This document shows, piece by piece, positions 15,662 through 24,211 of a DNA stretch of 48,913 nucleotides. Under the pieces are notes generated by a model. The model was not told where the DNA came from and did not search any database. It saw only the letters and a list, made by a program, of their open reading frames with translations. The first letter of the stretch is position 1. Every line of letters starts with the position of its first letter. Location of the stretch: the NCBI GenBank assembly GCA_036401335.1, contig DASWVC010000317.1, positions 1 through 48,913 on the forward strand, read 5' to 3'. This stretch comes from DASWVC01 sp036401335. GTDB taxonomy: Bacteria > Verrucomicrobiota > Verrucomicrobiia > Chthoniobacterales > JAFAMB01. The position numbers were made by a program, and so were the translations under genes.

Positions 15662-18414
15662 GAGGGAACCTGCGGCGAGCTATGGTTGCGCTGAATGCGC
15701 CGGCATTCGCCCAAACCGTCGACGATCGGGCCACTGCGTTGTTTCGCGAGCACGGGCTGCGCATTTGCGTAAACACGGACCGCCTTTTTGCCGGTCTGAT
15801 GGTTTTGCAATGGCTTGGCGCGATCGTCACTGCCCTGTCCCTGTCTCCCCGGACGTGGACGGGGACACAAAGTGCGATCCACGTTCACTTGTGGGCCGCC
15901 ATTCTGCTGGGCGGGGCACTCAGCAGCCTCCCGGTTGCGTTGGCGATCAGGCACCCCGGCGAGACGCTTACCCGCCACGTCGTGGCGATAGCGCAAATGC
16001 TCTACTCCGGGCTCCTCATTCACCTTACCGGAGGGCGCATCGAAACCCACTTTCACATTTTCGGCTCACTCGCCTTTCTCGCCTTCTACCGCGACTGGCG
16101 GGTCCTTCTTACCGCCACGTTGGTCGTTGCGGCCGATCACGTGATCCGGGGCATCTGCTTTCCCCTTTCCATTTTCGGCGTGCTCACCGTTTCACTTGAG
16201 CGGATCGTCGAACACGTAGGCTGGGTCCTGTTCACCGACGCCATTCTCGTGGTTGCAATCATCCAGCGGGGAACGAGCCTGCATGACATCGCGCGCCAGC
16301 AGGCGGAGCTTGAAGCCCTCAACGCCCGATTCGAGCAGAACGTCAGCGAACGCACCGCGCAACTCACGGCGGAAATCCGGGAACGCCAACGGGCCGAGGA
16401 AACCATGCGGGAGAGCGAAGCCCAACTGAACGCTTATTTCGGTTCCTCTCCGACGGGCATGTTGATGGTGGACCCTGAGTTGCGGTACCTGAAAGCCAAC
16501 CAGCAACTGGCTGATCTCAGCGGGTTATCCGCTGAAGAACTCATCGGCAAGACCATCCGTGAAGTGGTTCCGCAGTTCGCCGCGGCACTGGAGCCCATCT
16601 ACCGAAAGGTGTTCGAGACCGGCGAGCCGATTCTTAACGTGGAACGGAGCGGTCCCTCCGCATCCTATCCGGGCGAGGTCCGGACATGGCAGACCTCTTT
16701 CTTTCCGATCCGGGGGACGGGTGCGACAACCCGCGCCGTGGGTGCGGTGCTCGTCGACCTTACGGCGCGCAAACGCGCGGAGGAGGAGTTGCTTCAGGCC
16801 AAAGTAGCTGCGGAAGCGGCCAACGTTGCCAAAGGTGAATTCCTGGCGAACATGAGCCACGAGATCAGGACGCCCATGAACGGGGTGATCGGGATGACAG
16901 GGCTGTTGCTCGACGGAGAGCTCCTGCCGGAGCAGCGTGAATTCGCCGAGACCATCCGGGCCAGTGCGGAAGCGCTGCTGACGATCGTCAACGACATCCT
17001 GGACTTCTCCAAGATTGAGGCCGGCAAGCTCACGTTCGAACTGCTCGACTTTGACCTCATCGAAACCGTCGAGGGCACCCTGGACCCGCTGGCTGAGCAG
17101 GCCCAGGCGAAAGGCATCGAGTTGGTCAGCGCGATTGCTCCCGACGTGCCCTCCCGGCTGCGTGGCGATCCCGGACGGCTGCGACAGATCCTGACCAACC
17201 TCATTGGCAACGCCGTGAAGTTTACGGCCAAAGGCGAGGTCGTGGTCCGGGTTGCCAAGGCTAGCGAAACCGAAACCCGGACGGTGCTTCGGTTTGAGGT
17301 GCAAGACAGTGGCATTGGCGTTGCGCTCGAAGCCCAAGGGCGCCTGTTCAAAGCGTTCAGCCAGGCGGATGGATCCACCACGCGTCGGTACGGCGGCACG
17401 GGCCTGGGCCTGGCCATTGCCAGGCAGTTGGTCGCCATTATGGAGGGTGAGATCGGGGTCGAGAGCGAACCGGGGAAGGGATCCACTTTCTGGTTTACCG
17501 CCCAGCTTGACAAACAGGCAGGAAGCGCCTGCTCGCCCGAGCCCTGCCGCTCTGACCTGGCCGGGGTGCGGGTGCTGGCGGTCGACGACAACGCCGTTAA
17601 CTGCCGGATCCTTCGTCATCAGCTTCGCGCCTGGAACATGGAAGCGAGCAGTGCCGGAGGGGGCGAGGAAGCCCTGCGAATGTTGCGGGCCGCAGCCGCC
17701 CGTGGTGAACCCTACAAAGTGGCCTTGTTGGACGTGCAAATGCCGGACATGGACGGCTGGGTGCTGGCACGTGCCATTGCCGCTGACCCGGGGCTCGCCG
17801 GCACTGCCCGGCTCGTTATCTTAACCTCCGTGGGACAATCGTTGAGTGCGGCGGACTTGAAAGCGGATGGCATTGAGGCTTACCTGGTCAAACCGGTGAA
17901 GCAATCGCGCCTCTTTGAGTGCTTGGTCGGCGTGATGGGCAATGCCCAGGCAAGAGCGCAAAACGCCAAAGTTCCGGTCGCCGCTGAACCGGTCCCTCCG
18001 GAAACAAACCCTCACTATGAAGCTCTACGCATTCTTCTCGCGGAAGACAACCTCATCAATCAGAAAGTCGCTTTGGGCCAGCTACGCAAACTGCGTTACC
18101 GGGCAGATGCCGTTCTCAACGGCATAAAAGTCCTGGAGGCCCTCCAGCAGATCCCCTATGACGTGGTGCTGATGGACTGTCAAATGCCGGAGATGGACGG
18201 TTATGAAGCCACTCGAACGATCCGCCAGCGGGAGCAGGCAACCGATCCACCCTGCCCTTGGAGGGTGCCGATCCACATCATTGCGATGACGGCGAACGCG
18301 ATGCAAGGCGACCGTGAGAGATGTTTGGAGGCGGGAATGAACGGCTACGTGAGCAAGCCGGTGCGCGCCGCGGAACTCCAGGCGGCACTCAAGGGCTGGG
18401 AACCTGCCCGGTAG
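15658..18414 (+). CDS. hybrid sensor histidine kinase with two receiver domains
   Basis: 918 residues. Order: a multi-helix membrane sensor (about residues 35-210) containing the His-rich segment IETHFHIFGSLAFLAFYRDW; a coiled coil (about 215-255); a PAS domain (about 255-370); HisKA with SHEIRTPMNGVIG (phospho-acceptor His401); HATPase with NLIGNAVKFTA, QDSGIGV and GGTGLGLAIA; receiver 1 (VDDNAVN, phospho-acceptor Asp692 in LLDVQMPDMDG); receiver 2 (AEDNLINQ, Asp840 in LMDCQMPEMDG). No output domain, so phosphate probably passes to a separate Hpt or regulator. The His cluster in the membrane sensor could bind a metal or heme. Co-translated with RedB. Confidence 0.95.
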   Translation: MRGNLRRAMVALNAPAFAQTVDDRATALFREHGLRICVNTDRLFAGLMVLQWLGAIVTALSLSPRTWTGTQSAIHVHLWAAILLGGALSSLPVALAIRHPGETLTRHVVAIAQMLYSGLLIHLTGGRIETHFHIFGSLAFLAFYRDWRVLLTATLVVAADHVIRGICFPLSIFGVLTVSLERIVEHVGWVLFTDAILVVAIIQRGTSLHDIARQQAELEALNARFEQNVSERTAQLTAEIRERQRAEETMRESEAQLNAYFGSSPTGMLMVDPELRYLKANQQLADLSGLSAEELIGKTIREVVPQFAAALEPIYRKVFETGEPILNVERSGPSASYPGEVRTWQTSFFPIRGTGATTRAVGAVLVDLTARKRAEEELLQAKVAAEAANVAKGEFLANMSHEIRTPMNGVIGMTGLLLDGELLPEQREFAETIRASAEALLTIVNDILDFSKIEAGKLTFELLDFDLIETVEGTLDPLAEQAQAKGIELVSAIAPDVPSRLRGDPGRLRQILTNLIGNAVKFTAKGEVVVRVAKASETETRTVLRFEVQDSGIGVALEAQGRLFKAFSQADGSTTRRYGGTGLGLAIARQLVAIMEGEIGVESEPGKGSTFWFTAQLDKQAGSACSPEPCRSDLAGVRVLAVDDNAVNCRILRHQLRAWNMEASSAGGGEEALRMLRAAAARGEPYKVALLDVQMPDMDGWVLARAIAADPGLAGTARLVILTSVGQSLSAADLKADGIEAYLVKPVKQSRLFECLVGVMGNAQARAQNAKVPVAAEPVPPETNPHYEALRILLAEDNLINQKVALGQLRKLRYRADAVLNGIKVLEALQQIPYDVVLMDCQMPEMDGYEATRTIRQREQATDPPCPWRVPIHIIAMTANAMQGDRERCLEAGMNGYVSKPVRAAELQAALKGWEPAR

Positions 18415-18432
18415 GTGACGGAAGGGATCGCC

Positions 18433-18489
18433 GTGTCGGCGTAACGGGGTGGAAGAGGGCCCGGTAGGGCGGCGAGTCCCTTCGCTGCC
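18433..18489. repeat. 8-nt-phase repeat plus REP-like half palindrome
   Basis: Bases 18433-18457 carry GTGTCGGCGTAACGGGGTGG, a member of the 8-nt-phase GGSGTRRC family also seen near 30889 and 39211. Directly after, 18458-18489 is a REP-like unit starting GGCCCGGTAGGGC and folding as GGCGGCGA / T(C)GC(T)GCC around GTCCCT. Lies between the kinase stop and the next small gene. Confidence 0.7.
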
Positions 18490-18561
18490 GGGGTATTGGG
18501 GCGGCATCCCCGCCTGGCAAAGCTGCTTGTCCTCGAGATCCCGATTGGCGGGAACGCGAGA

Positions 18562-18840
18562 GTGGATTACTCTCGCTTAGTGGACCCTGAAACCCATCGG
18601 ACGCGTTGGATGGCTCTGTCGCCGCTGGGACTCGTGCTGATTGGCTTAGGGGTCAGCGTCACCGGACATGCGACGCTGCGGAAGCACGACGGCCGCAAAG
18701 GGTGGGTTAGTTGCGGAACGCTCGGTTTGGCCTTGCTGAACGCCGGCGTGGCCGTGTTTGGCGAAGCAGTTAAGGAGCGGGCGCTTTACGAGTGGAGTCA
18801 GGAAAGTCGGCTTGCGCGCCTCCCGGTCGGTAAGAGATGA
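18562..18840 (+). CDS. small two-helix membrane protein, unknown function
   Basis: 92 residues from GTG 18562 (TTG 18496 and ATG 18610 are alternatives). GAGA lies just upstream of 18562. Two transmembrane helices: LSPLGLVLIGLGVSVTG and WVSCGTLGLALLNAGVAVFGEAV, separated by a basic loop (TLRKHDGRKG), and a charged tail. The arrangement, with a Gly-rich first helix and FGEAV closing the second, looks like a conserved small membrane protein, but I cannot name a family. It follows the hybrid kinase by about 150 nt. Confidence 0.5.
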   Translation: MDYSRLVDPETHRTRWMALSPLGLVLIGLGVSVTGHATLRKHDGRKGWVSCGTLGLALLNAGVAVFGEAVKERALYEWSQESRLARLPVGKR

Positions 18841-19094
18841 CGGTCCCGCTCGGCAGGGTCCCTGACCAGCATCGCCGCTTGTCCCTGCTTCCTTGCCCGA
18901 GACTCCAGCTCGCCCGATGCCCCTTTTCGGCCCCACCTTTCTCCCGGGGCGCCGAACGGCCAGCTTCTTTACCGGGCAGTACGCCCGCCGTCTTCTTCTT
19001 CTACCCGCATCGTTCGTTCGGCGAGGGACCGCTGCCCTACCGAGGCCGACGCACCGACACGTTCTCCTTCGTCCCCTGCAGCCGCCGGAGGGCG

Positions 19095-19814
19095 CTATTT
19101 GTGCGGTTCCAGACGGCCTTCACCCGCTGCGGAACGTGACGTGACGCTGCGGACTTTCTTGGGTGCGGGTTTTGCCGAGACCCTTGGCGGCCTAGAAGAA
19201 AAAAGCGCGGCGAACCCTCCCCGGTACCACTGCCAGAGCCGGCGGCCGAGTTTCGGGACGAGCCAGAGACTTAAGACCAATACCGCTGCAAACGCCGCCA
19301 GGGCGGCGACTGCATTTGTTAAATAGAGCGCAAACCCTGCCAAAAACGCGACCGAAGCAGCCCCGCCCACAAACAGGTTCGCAAAAGGAACGGGCAGGTG
19401 ACTGGCCGCAAGGTTTCCAGCGGTCCGGAGGCTGTGTGTGCCCAGCGCAGCCGTCCCTCCCAGCAAAGCTACCAGGACTTCGCTTGCCTGCCCGTGGTGC
19501 TGGTAGGCATGAGCGGCAAGGATGGCAGCACCCACCGGGCGAATGAGCGTGTGCAGGAGGTCCCAGACCGACCCAAGAAACCGGACCTTGCCCGCGAGAA
19601 ACTCCACGGCCGACACGCCGAACAGGAACGTCAGGACCGGCGTTTCGCCCAACGCACTCAGCAAATGGTCGTGGGTAAAATCCGGGAAACCGCCGAAATG
19701 CATCGCCAGCCCGGTCAGAAAGGCCGTTCCATACAAGCTGTACCCGGACAACGTGGCCAACCCGAGGGCGACGGCGGAGTCTTGCAAGGTTTGCGGGTCA
19801 ATCCACATAGGCAT
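19095..19814 (-). CDS. DUF4126 membrane protein
   Basis: 239 residues from ATG 19814 (MPMWIDPQTLQDSAVALGLATLSGYSLYG is split by a second ATG at 19808). Several hydrophobic helices; the family pattern includes ATLSGYSLYGTAFLTGLAMHFG, EFLAGKVRFLGSVWDLLHTLIRPV and FVGGAASVAFLAGFALYL. The C-terminus is a basic Ala/Pro/Lys tail. Function of DUF4126 is unknown. Its 5' end abuts the decayed molybdenum-hydroxylase operon on the opposite strand, and the frame stays open into that remnant, which is not evidence for coding. Confidence 0.8.
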   Translation of the reverse strand: MPMWIDPQTLQDSAVALGLATLSGYSLYGTAFLTGLAMHFGGFPDFTHDHLLSALGETPVLTFLFGVSAVEFLAGKVRFLGSVWDLLHTLIRPVGAAILAAHAYQHHGQASEVLVALLGGTAALGTHSLRTAGNLAASHLPVPFANLFVGGAASVAFLAGFALYLTNAVAALAAFAAVLVLSLWLVPKLGRRLWQWYRGGFAALFSSRPPRVSAKPAPKKVRSVTSRSAAGEGRLEPHK

Positions 19815-19829
19815 CCACCGGCCGCGTGA

Positions 19830-20247
19830 AGATGGACCAAACCCCGCAGGCTGCAAGCCGAACCAGCTCCGTTGCACGCCCTGCGGCTGCGGGCAATGCG
19901 GTGCCTGCACCGTGCTGGTGAATGCACGCCGCGTTAACGCCTGCCTGACGCTGGCCGTGATGCATGAGGGTGACGAGATCACCACGATTGAGGGCCTTGC
20001 ATCGGGAGGTACATTGCATCCGGTGCAGGCCGCCTTCCTGCGGTACGACGCTTAACAGTGCGGGTACTGCACACCCGGACAGATTTGTTCCGCGATTGCT
20101 TGCATTCGGGAAGGCCATGCCAGCACGGACGCGGAGGTTCGCGAATGGATGAGCGGGAACCTTTGCCGCTGCGGAGCCTACGCCAACATCATCGCCGCGG
20201 TTCGCGACGCACATGCTGAAATGAGCCACGGGACGGCTGTCGGCTGA
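19830..20247 (+). pseudogene. decayed [2Fe-2S] subunit of a molybdenum hydroxylase
   Basis: Small iron-sulfur subunit of the YagT/XdhC/CoxS type. Recognisable homology begins at CGCGQCGACTVLVNARRVNACL and runs through ITTIEGLASGGTLHPVQAAFL. An in-frame TAA at 20053-20055 then interrupts the second cluster domain, which continues in the same frame as QCGYCTPGQICSAIA and ends LCRCGAYANIIAAVRD. The N-terminal ~50 residues of the ferredoxin domain are missing or scrambled. All cluster Cys after the break survive, so decay looks recent. First of three damaged subunits in the usual order (Fe-S, FAD, Mo). Confidence 0.85.
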
Positions 20248-20257
20248 CGTGCGAACG

Positions 20258-20505
20258 ATGAAGACGTTTCATTACCTGAGGGCGACCGACGTTCCCGATG
20301 CGGTGCAGGCTGCCGGGCCCCGGGCCAGGTTCATCGGGGGAGGCACCAACTTGCTGGACGTTGCGAGCCAGGGGAGGAGGCGTTCCGCAGGGCAGCGGAA
20401 GCTGAGTTGGCTCCAGCCCGCGCCTACGCCCACAACGCGTTTAAAATCGAGCTTGCCAAACGAACGGTCGTGGAGGCGCTCGGAGCGGCGCTGCGGGAAG
20501 CCTAG
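20258..20505 (+). pseudogene. decayed FAD subunit of a molybdenum hydroxylase (internal deletion)
   Basis: Starts normally with MKTFHYLRATDVPDAVQAA and the FAD-loop word ARFIGGGTNLLD. At about 20373 it jumps, with a frame change, to the C-terminal end of the same protein: EEAFRRAAEAELAPARAYAH, then NAFKIELAKRTVVEALG, stop TAG at 20503. About 220-260 middle residues of this ~300-residue subunit (YagS-like) are gone. The termini match the same family, so a single internal deletion explains the structure. Confidence 0.85.
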
Positions 20506-20508
20506 ATT

Positions 20509-21223
20509 ATGGAAAGCGCGCCGGCATCGCCGATCGGTCAACCCTTGCCGCGGGTAGACGGCATTGAAAAAGTAACCGGCCATGCCCGGTACGCGGCTGA
20601 GTTCAAACCGGCGGGTTTGGCCCATGGAGTTCTTTTGCAGGCCGTGATCGGCTCGGGTGAGGTGCGGTGCATCGACCTTTCGAACGCCTTGGCTGCCCTA
20701 TGCGGAATTTCTGCAGAAATCCAGGCAACCCTTTTTGCAGGCCGAAGCGGGATCGAAACCCGGCAAGGAACGGGAAGCGTGGTCGTTTTTGTCGTTCGGA
20801 GCGTTGTTTGTCGAGGTGGAGGTTGAGCCTTGGTCCGGGCACATCCGCGTGAACCGTGCGGTCGGGGCTTACGACGTGGGCCGGATCGTCAATCGGCAGC
20901 TTGCGCAAAGCCAGCTTCTCGGCGGAATCACCTTCGGCATTGGCATGGCGTTGCTCGAACAAACTGTTCCCGATTTCCTGACCGGGCGTAACGTGAGCCC
21001 GAACCTGGCAGAATACCTCATCCCGGTGTGCGCCGACACACCGGCAGAGATTGACCTTACGTTCCTGGACATCCCGGATCCCCGCATCCCGGGTCCGGGA
21101 GCGCGCGGCGTAGGCGAGATTGGCATTGTGGGCGCGGCTGCCGCGATTGCGAATGCAGTGTACCACGCGACCGGCCGGCGCGTCCGCGACCTTCCCATCA
21201 CGCCCGACAAACTGCTGGGATAA
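20509..21223 (+). pseudogene. decayed molybdopterin-binding subunit (internal deletion)
   Basis: N-terminal ~55 residues are normal (IGQPLPRVDGIEKVTGHARY, then AAEFKPAGLAHG). Near 20685-20700 the frame shifts and the sequence continues as the C-terminal ~180 residues: LPYAEFLQKSRQP, SFGALFVEVEVEPWSGHIRV, GAYDVGRIVNRQLAQSQLLG, GARGVGEIGIVGAAAAIANA and a normal end PITPDKLLG. About 450-500 residues of a ~730-residue YagR-like subunit, including most of the Mo-cofactor site, are missing. With the two preceding remnants this is a full operon reduced by internal deletions. Confidence 0.88.
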
Positions 21224-21250
21224 AGCGCAATGGAATCAAAGGGCGAGCGA

Positions 21251-21305
21251 AAAATCCGATTACTGATGCAATTGGCCCAACCGATCCGATTGCAAGCATT
21301 TTCAA
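21251..21305 (+). repeat. 9-nt-phase repeat in the leader of the L,D-transpeptidase gene
   Basis: Degenerate 9-nt words run up to the ATG at 21306: AATCCGATT, ACTGATGCA, ATTGGCCCA, ACCGATCCG, ATTGCAAGC. Same orientation (GATNCAATT) relative to the downstream gene as the copies before the AI-2E permease, the RsbRD kinase and the prolyl oligopeptidase. More diverged than those. Confidence 0.5.
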
Positions 21306-22070
21306 ATGACACCCTTTTTCGCTGTGTTTTGCCTTCTTCTGGGCACCCTCATGCCGGAAGCAAATCACTTGGCTTTGAGCCTTCGCCAGGGTGAACTTGA
21401 GGCGGCCGTTTTGAACAACTCGCCCGCGCTGGTCACCCAGGCAATCGAGGACGGGGCCAACCCCAACCGGGCTTTTGGCCTCAGCCGGGCGCGACTTGGC
21501 CTGCTGCAAAGCTGGAGCCCATTGGCCGCTCATTATTTCGCGGAGGAAACGAAAGCAACGCCCTTGATGGTGGCAGCATGCCTGGGCCGGGCGGAAATCT
21601 GCGGATGCCTCCTGACCCGGGGCGCACGCCGGTACAACAGTTCCAGTTGGGGCTGGGTTGCTGCCCAGTATGCAGCGAAATGCGGTTACCCGAAGCTGGC
21701 GCAATCGTTGTTTGAAGCGGATCCGTTGGCAGCCCATTACCGGATCGAAATCGGCCTCGACCGGCAACAAATCGTGCTCTACCGGGACGGCCAACCCTGC
21801 ATCACGGGTGACATTTCCACGGGGCGCCAGGGTTACGACACGCCGCCGGGAGAATACCTCGTTACGGACAAAGAACGGTCCCGGCGGTCTTCCCTGTACA
21901 AGGTTCCCATGCCTTATTTTCTGCGTCTTTCCTTTGGTGAATACGGCATCCACCAGGGGTTTGATCCAGGACGGCCCGCGAGCCACGGGTGCATCCGCGT
22001 CGGACAGGAATCGGTGGCAAAAGCTATCTTCGAACAGACACCCATCGGCACCCTGGTCACCATTGATTGA
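21306..22070 (+). CDS. L,D-transpeptidase (YkuD) with ankyrin-like N-terminal region
   Basis: 254 residues. N-terminal hydrophobic signal (FFAVFCLLLGTLMPEA). Residues ~30-140 contain two ankyrin-like helical units (VTQAIEDGANPN; ATPLMVAACLGRAEICGCLL; VAAQYAAKCGYPKLAQSLFE). Residues ~145-254 form the YkuD catalytic domain with IHQGFD (His216) and SHGCIRV (catalytic Cys229). Such enzymes cross-link peptidoglycan 3-3 or attach proteins to it in the periplasm. The ankyrin-YkuD combination is unusual but the domain reading is clear. ATG 21306 directly follows a 9-nt-phase repeat. Confidence 0.9.
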   Translation: MTPFFAVFCLLLGTLMPEANHLALSLRQGELEAAVLNNSPALVTQAIEDGANPNRAFGLSRARLGLLQSWSPLAAHYFAEETKATPLMVAACLGRAEICGCLLTRGARRYNSSSWGWVAAQYAAKCGYPKLAQSLFEADPLAAHYRIEIGLDRQQIVLYRDGQPCITGDISTGRQGYDTPPGEYLVTDKERSRRSSLYKVPMPYFLRLSFGEYGIHQGFDPGRPASHGCIRVGQESVAKAIFEQTPIGTLVTID

Positions 22071-22076
22071 AATGAC

Positions 22077-22190
22077 AGAATGCCACGAATCACAGGAGCG
22101 GAAGCAGGCGACGATCCTGCTTTCCATTCGTGGCGTTCTTTAATCCTTTGATTTGTGGCATTCTTCGGTTTGCGGCATTCCCTTATTCCT
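22077..22190. repeat. TGCCAC/GTGGCA inverted intergenic element
   Basis: Begins 7 nt after the L,D-transpeptidase stop. Arms AGAATGCCACGAAT (22077-22090) and ATTCGTGGCGTTCT (22126-22139) pair over 14 bp with one G-T; inside, GAAGCAGG pairs with CCTGCTTTC around CGACGAT. Further reverse copies (GATTTGTGGCATTC; TTTGCGGCATTC) continue to 22190, just beyond the stop of the opposite-strand gene. Acts at least as a strong hairpin between convergent genes, possibly a bidirectional terminator. Confidence 0.75.
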
Positions 22191-22539
22191 CCACGTCGCG
22201 ATCGCCCGATGGCATCAGCCACACCCGGATTCCGGGGTCGTCAATCGTGGGTTCAACGTCTTGCAAGACCGGCGGCAGCTCGCCGATCCGAACCGCGTCC
22301 CCATCGAGGTTGCTGACCGTCGGAATTTCGTCACGGATCACCTCGTTGGCCGTGGTCCGGGCGATCTCGGAAGCCGCTTCCTCCTGGGCCCGCGGGGTGA
22401 CGCCTTCGGCCGGAGTCAAAGCTTCAGGGCCGATCTCGACCACCACCGAACGACGGGTCTCACCCTGACCGTACGCCGTTGGCTGTACCGTCGCCTGCCC
22501 TTCGAATGTCACTTGGAAGTAAAAACGTCTGTCTGCCAT
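22183..22539 (-). CDS. hypothetical acidic protein
   Basis: 118 residues from ATG 22539 (MADRRFYFQVTFEGQATVQP); a start at 22572 is possible. No signal, no transmembrane segment. The first half reads like a compact beta domain (RFYFQVTFEG, SVVVEIGPEAL); the second half is acidic and helical (AQEEAASEIARTTANEVI), ending DRDVEE. I do not recognise the family. Its 3' end overlaps a TGCCAC-type hairpin element. Confidence 0.6.
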   Translation of the reverse strand: MADRRFYFQVTFEGQATVQPTAYGQGETRRSVVVEIGPEALTPAEGVTPRAQEEAASEIARTTANEVIRDEIPTVSNLDGDAVRIGELPPVLQDVEPTIDDPGIRVWLMPSGDRDVEE

Positions 22540-22769
22540 GAGGAATTCATATACGAAATGGCAAGGGCACACGACCCGACCGAGCCTTCAGGGGAAACAA
22601 CTTTTCAAGGGCGGCCTGAACGTCCCCTTCATTGCATGAATCTGTTGGTACGACCTTTAGGCCGTGAAGCGGCACCGGATCGAACGCCCTACCGCGCTCT
22701 CTGCCCGTGGCAGTTGGTGGCACTTCACCAGCCCGCGCGTAAGCCTGCGATTCACCCGGAGAGCCGGCC

Positions 22770-23084
22770 CTACCGCCTGCGCCGTTTGGTTTCTAACTTC
22801 AGGTTGAGTTCAACCTGACGCTCCTGCAATCGTCGGGTCAGGTCTTTGCGGAGCACGGGATCTTCGCAGGCGGCAACCTGCGCTTCCAGTTCACCGATCT
22901 CACGCAACAGATGAACTTCCTCCGGGATGTAACCCGAGTTTTTCAGGACAGAGTAGGCAAGCCGCAAATCTTCGGGCCAGCGGAAATATTCATCCAGGTC
23001 AAGGGGCTTCCCGGCACCCGGCAGTTTTTCATGTGAGCTTTTGGCCAACCATTCCTGGATAATTTTTTCGATGCCCAGCGCCAT
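22770..23084 (-). CDS. DnaJ homologue subfamily C member 28-like (DUF1992) protein
   Basis: 104 residues, a stand-alone DUF1992 domain. Diagnostic words: IEKIIQEWLAKSSHEKLPGAG, KPLDLDEYFRWPEDLRLAY, LKNSGYIPEEV, then a coiled helical tail ending in basic KRRRR. No J-domain is present, as is normal for bacterial members. Function is not established. Likely cytoplasmic. Stands alone between the acidic hypothetical protein and the hydrolase gene. Confidence 0.88.
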   Translation of the reverse strand: MALGIEKIIQEWLAKSSHEKLPGAGKPLDLDEYFRWPEDLRLAYSVLKNSGYIPEEVHLLREIGELEAQVAACEDPVLRKDLTRRLQERQVELNLKLETKRRRR

Positions 23085-23288
23085 ACCTTAACATTGATTG
23101 CTGCTGCCCTTACCGAAACACGCAGCTCCCTTCCGGGCAAGCACAGGAGAGGAAAAAACAGGGTTAACCCTGAGTCGTCCACCCCTTGATGCTGCCTGGC
23201 ACGCCTCCTGGCGTTCGACTCCTACGCCGGCGGGAGAACGTGTTTTCTCTACATCCGGGAAAAGCGCCCGTGGTACGCTCGAGGCGAC

Positions 23289-24116
23289 ATGAACAGGGAT
23301 TTTGCGACCGTGAATGGCAATTGCCTCAGTTACGTTCTCGAAGGTGAGCCGGGCCGGCCAGTCGTGTTCCTCAGTCACCCGCTGGCGGTGAACCTGGATG
23401 TATGGGGGTACCAGGTGCCTTTGCTGCGGGCATCCTTTCGGGTGCTGCGGTTAGACCTCCGCGGCCATGGCCTGAGCGGCTTCCCCCCCGGGCCTTGCCG
23501 CCTTGAGGATCTGGCAGCGGATGTTGCGGGCCTTCTCGATCACCTTGGCATCGCGGAAGTGACGTTCGTCGGGCTGTCCGTCGGCGGGATGATCGCCCAG
23601 GTCTTCGCTCTCGAACACCCGGAGCGGGTCACCGCCCTGGCTTTGTGCAGCACCGGCAGCAGGACCGAGGAACCCGCGCGCCAAAACCTCGACCGGCGCA
23701 TCGCCAGAGCGGAAGCTGAAGGCATGACGAGTCAAGTCGAAGGTACCCTGCCAAACTGGTTTACGCCTCCGTTCCTGGCCTCTTCGCCCCTGACAACCCG
23801 CTGGGTGGCCGGCCTGATCCGGTCAACGTCGGTGGCCGGATTTGTGGGTTGCTGCCGGGCGATCCAGCAACTTGACGTGATGGAACGGCTCTCGGAGATC
23901 CAGAAGCCGACCCTGATCATGCCGGGCTCGGAAGACCAGAACTTTACCGTCGCGCTCGCGGAAGGAATGCAGCGCCGGATCCCGGGAGCGGAGCTAAAAC
24001 CGGTGCGGGGTGCGGCCCACCTCGGGAACGTCGAGCAAATCCACACCTTTAATGAAACCCTGCTCGCGTTTCTCAACGGCCACAGGGGTCGGAACGGCGA
24101 TCACCTAGAAAGGTAG
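23289..24116 (+). CDS. alpha/beta hydrolase (3-oxoadipate enol-lactonase-like)
   Basis: 275 residues. Catalytic triad visible: nucleophile Ser97 in GLSVGG, Asp in MPGSEDQNFT and His in GAAHLGN. The oxyanion region and early motif LDLRGHGLSG fit the PcaD/epoxide-hydrolase-like branch, where PcaD opens 3-oxoadipate enol-lactone in aromatic catabolism. No other aromatic-degradation gene is nearby, so the substrate is open. Monocistronic; convergent with melA across a REP-like hairpin. Confidence 0.85.
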   Translation: MNRDFATVNGNCLSYVLEGEPGRPVVFLSHPLAVNLDVWGYQVPLLRASFRVLRLDLRGHGLSGFPPGPCRLEDLAADVAGLLDHLGIAEVTFVGLSVGGMIAQVFALEHPERVTALALCSTGSRTEEPARQNLDRRIARAEAEGMTSQVEGTLPNWFTPPFLASSPLTTRWVAGLIRSTSVAGFVGCCRAIQQLDVMERLSEIQKPTLIMPGSEDQNFTVALAEGMQRRIPGAELKPVRGAAHLGNVEQIHTFNETLLAFLNGHRGRNGDHLER

Positions 24117-24150
24117 GGTCAACGGAAAACCGCTGTCGGGATCGAGCCGC

Positions 24151-24182
24151 GGCCCGGTAGGGCGGCGAGTCCCTTCGCCGCC
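24151..24182. repeat. REP-like hairpin between convergent genes
   Basis: GGCCCGGTAG precedes a hairpin: GGCGGCGA (24161-24168), loop GTCCCT, TCGCCGCC (24175-24182), 8 perfect base pairs. Same unit at 18458 and 45541, and a related full palindrome at 34221. Between convergent hydrolase and melA genes it could limit read-through both ways. Confidence 0.8.
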
Positions 24183-24211
24183 GACACCGTCCGCTTGGCC
24201 AAGGCCGCTTT

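Noticed and set aside
16525..17739. 404-codon antisense frame over the hybrid kinase
   Set aside because: No motif, and it mirrors the HisKA and receiver coding region.
18841..19094. Plus-strand open frames in this gap
   Set aside because: Pro/Arg-rich without start context or motif; nothing recognisable in the gap.
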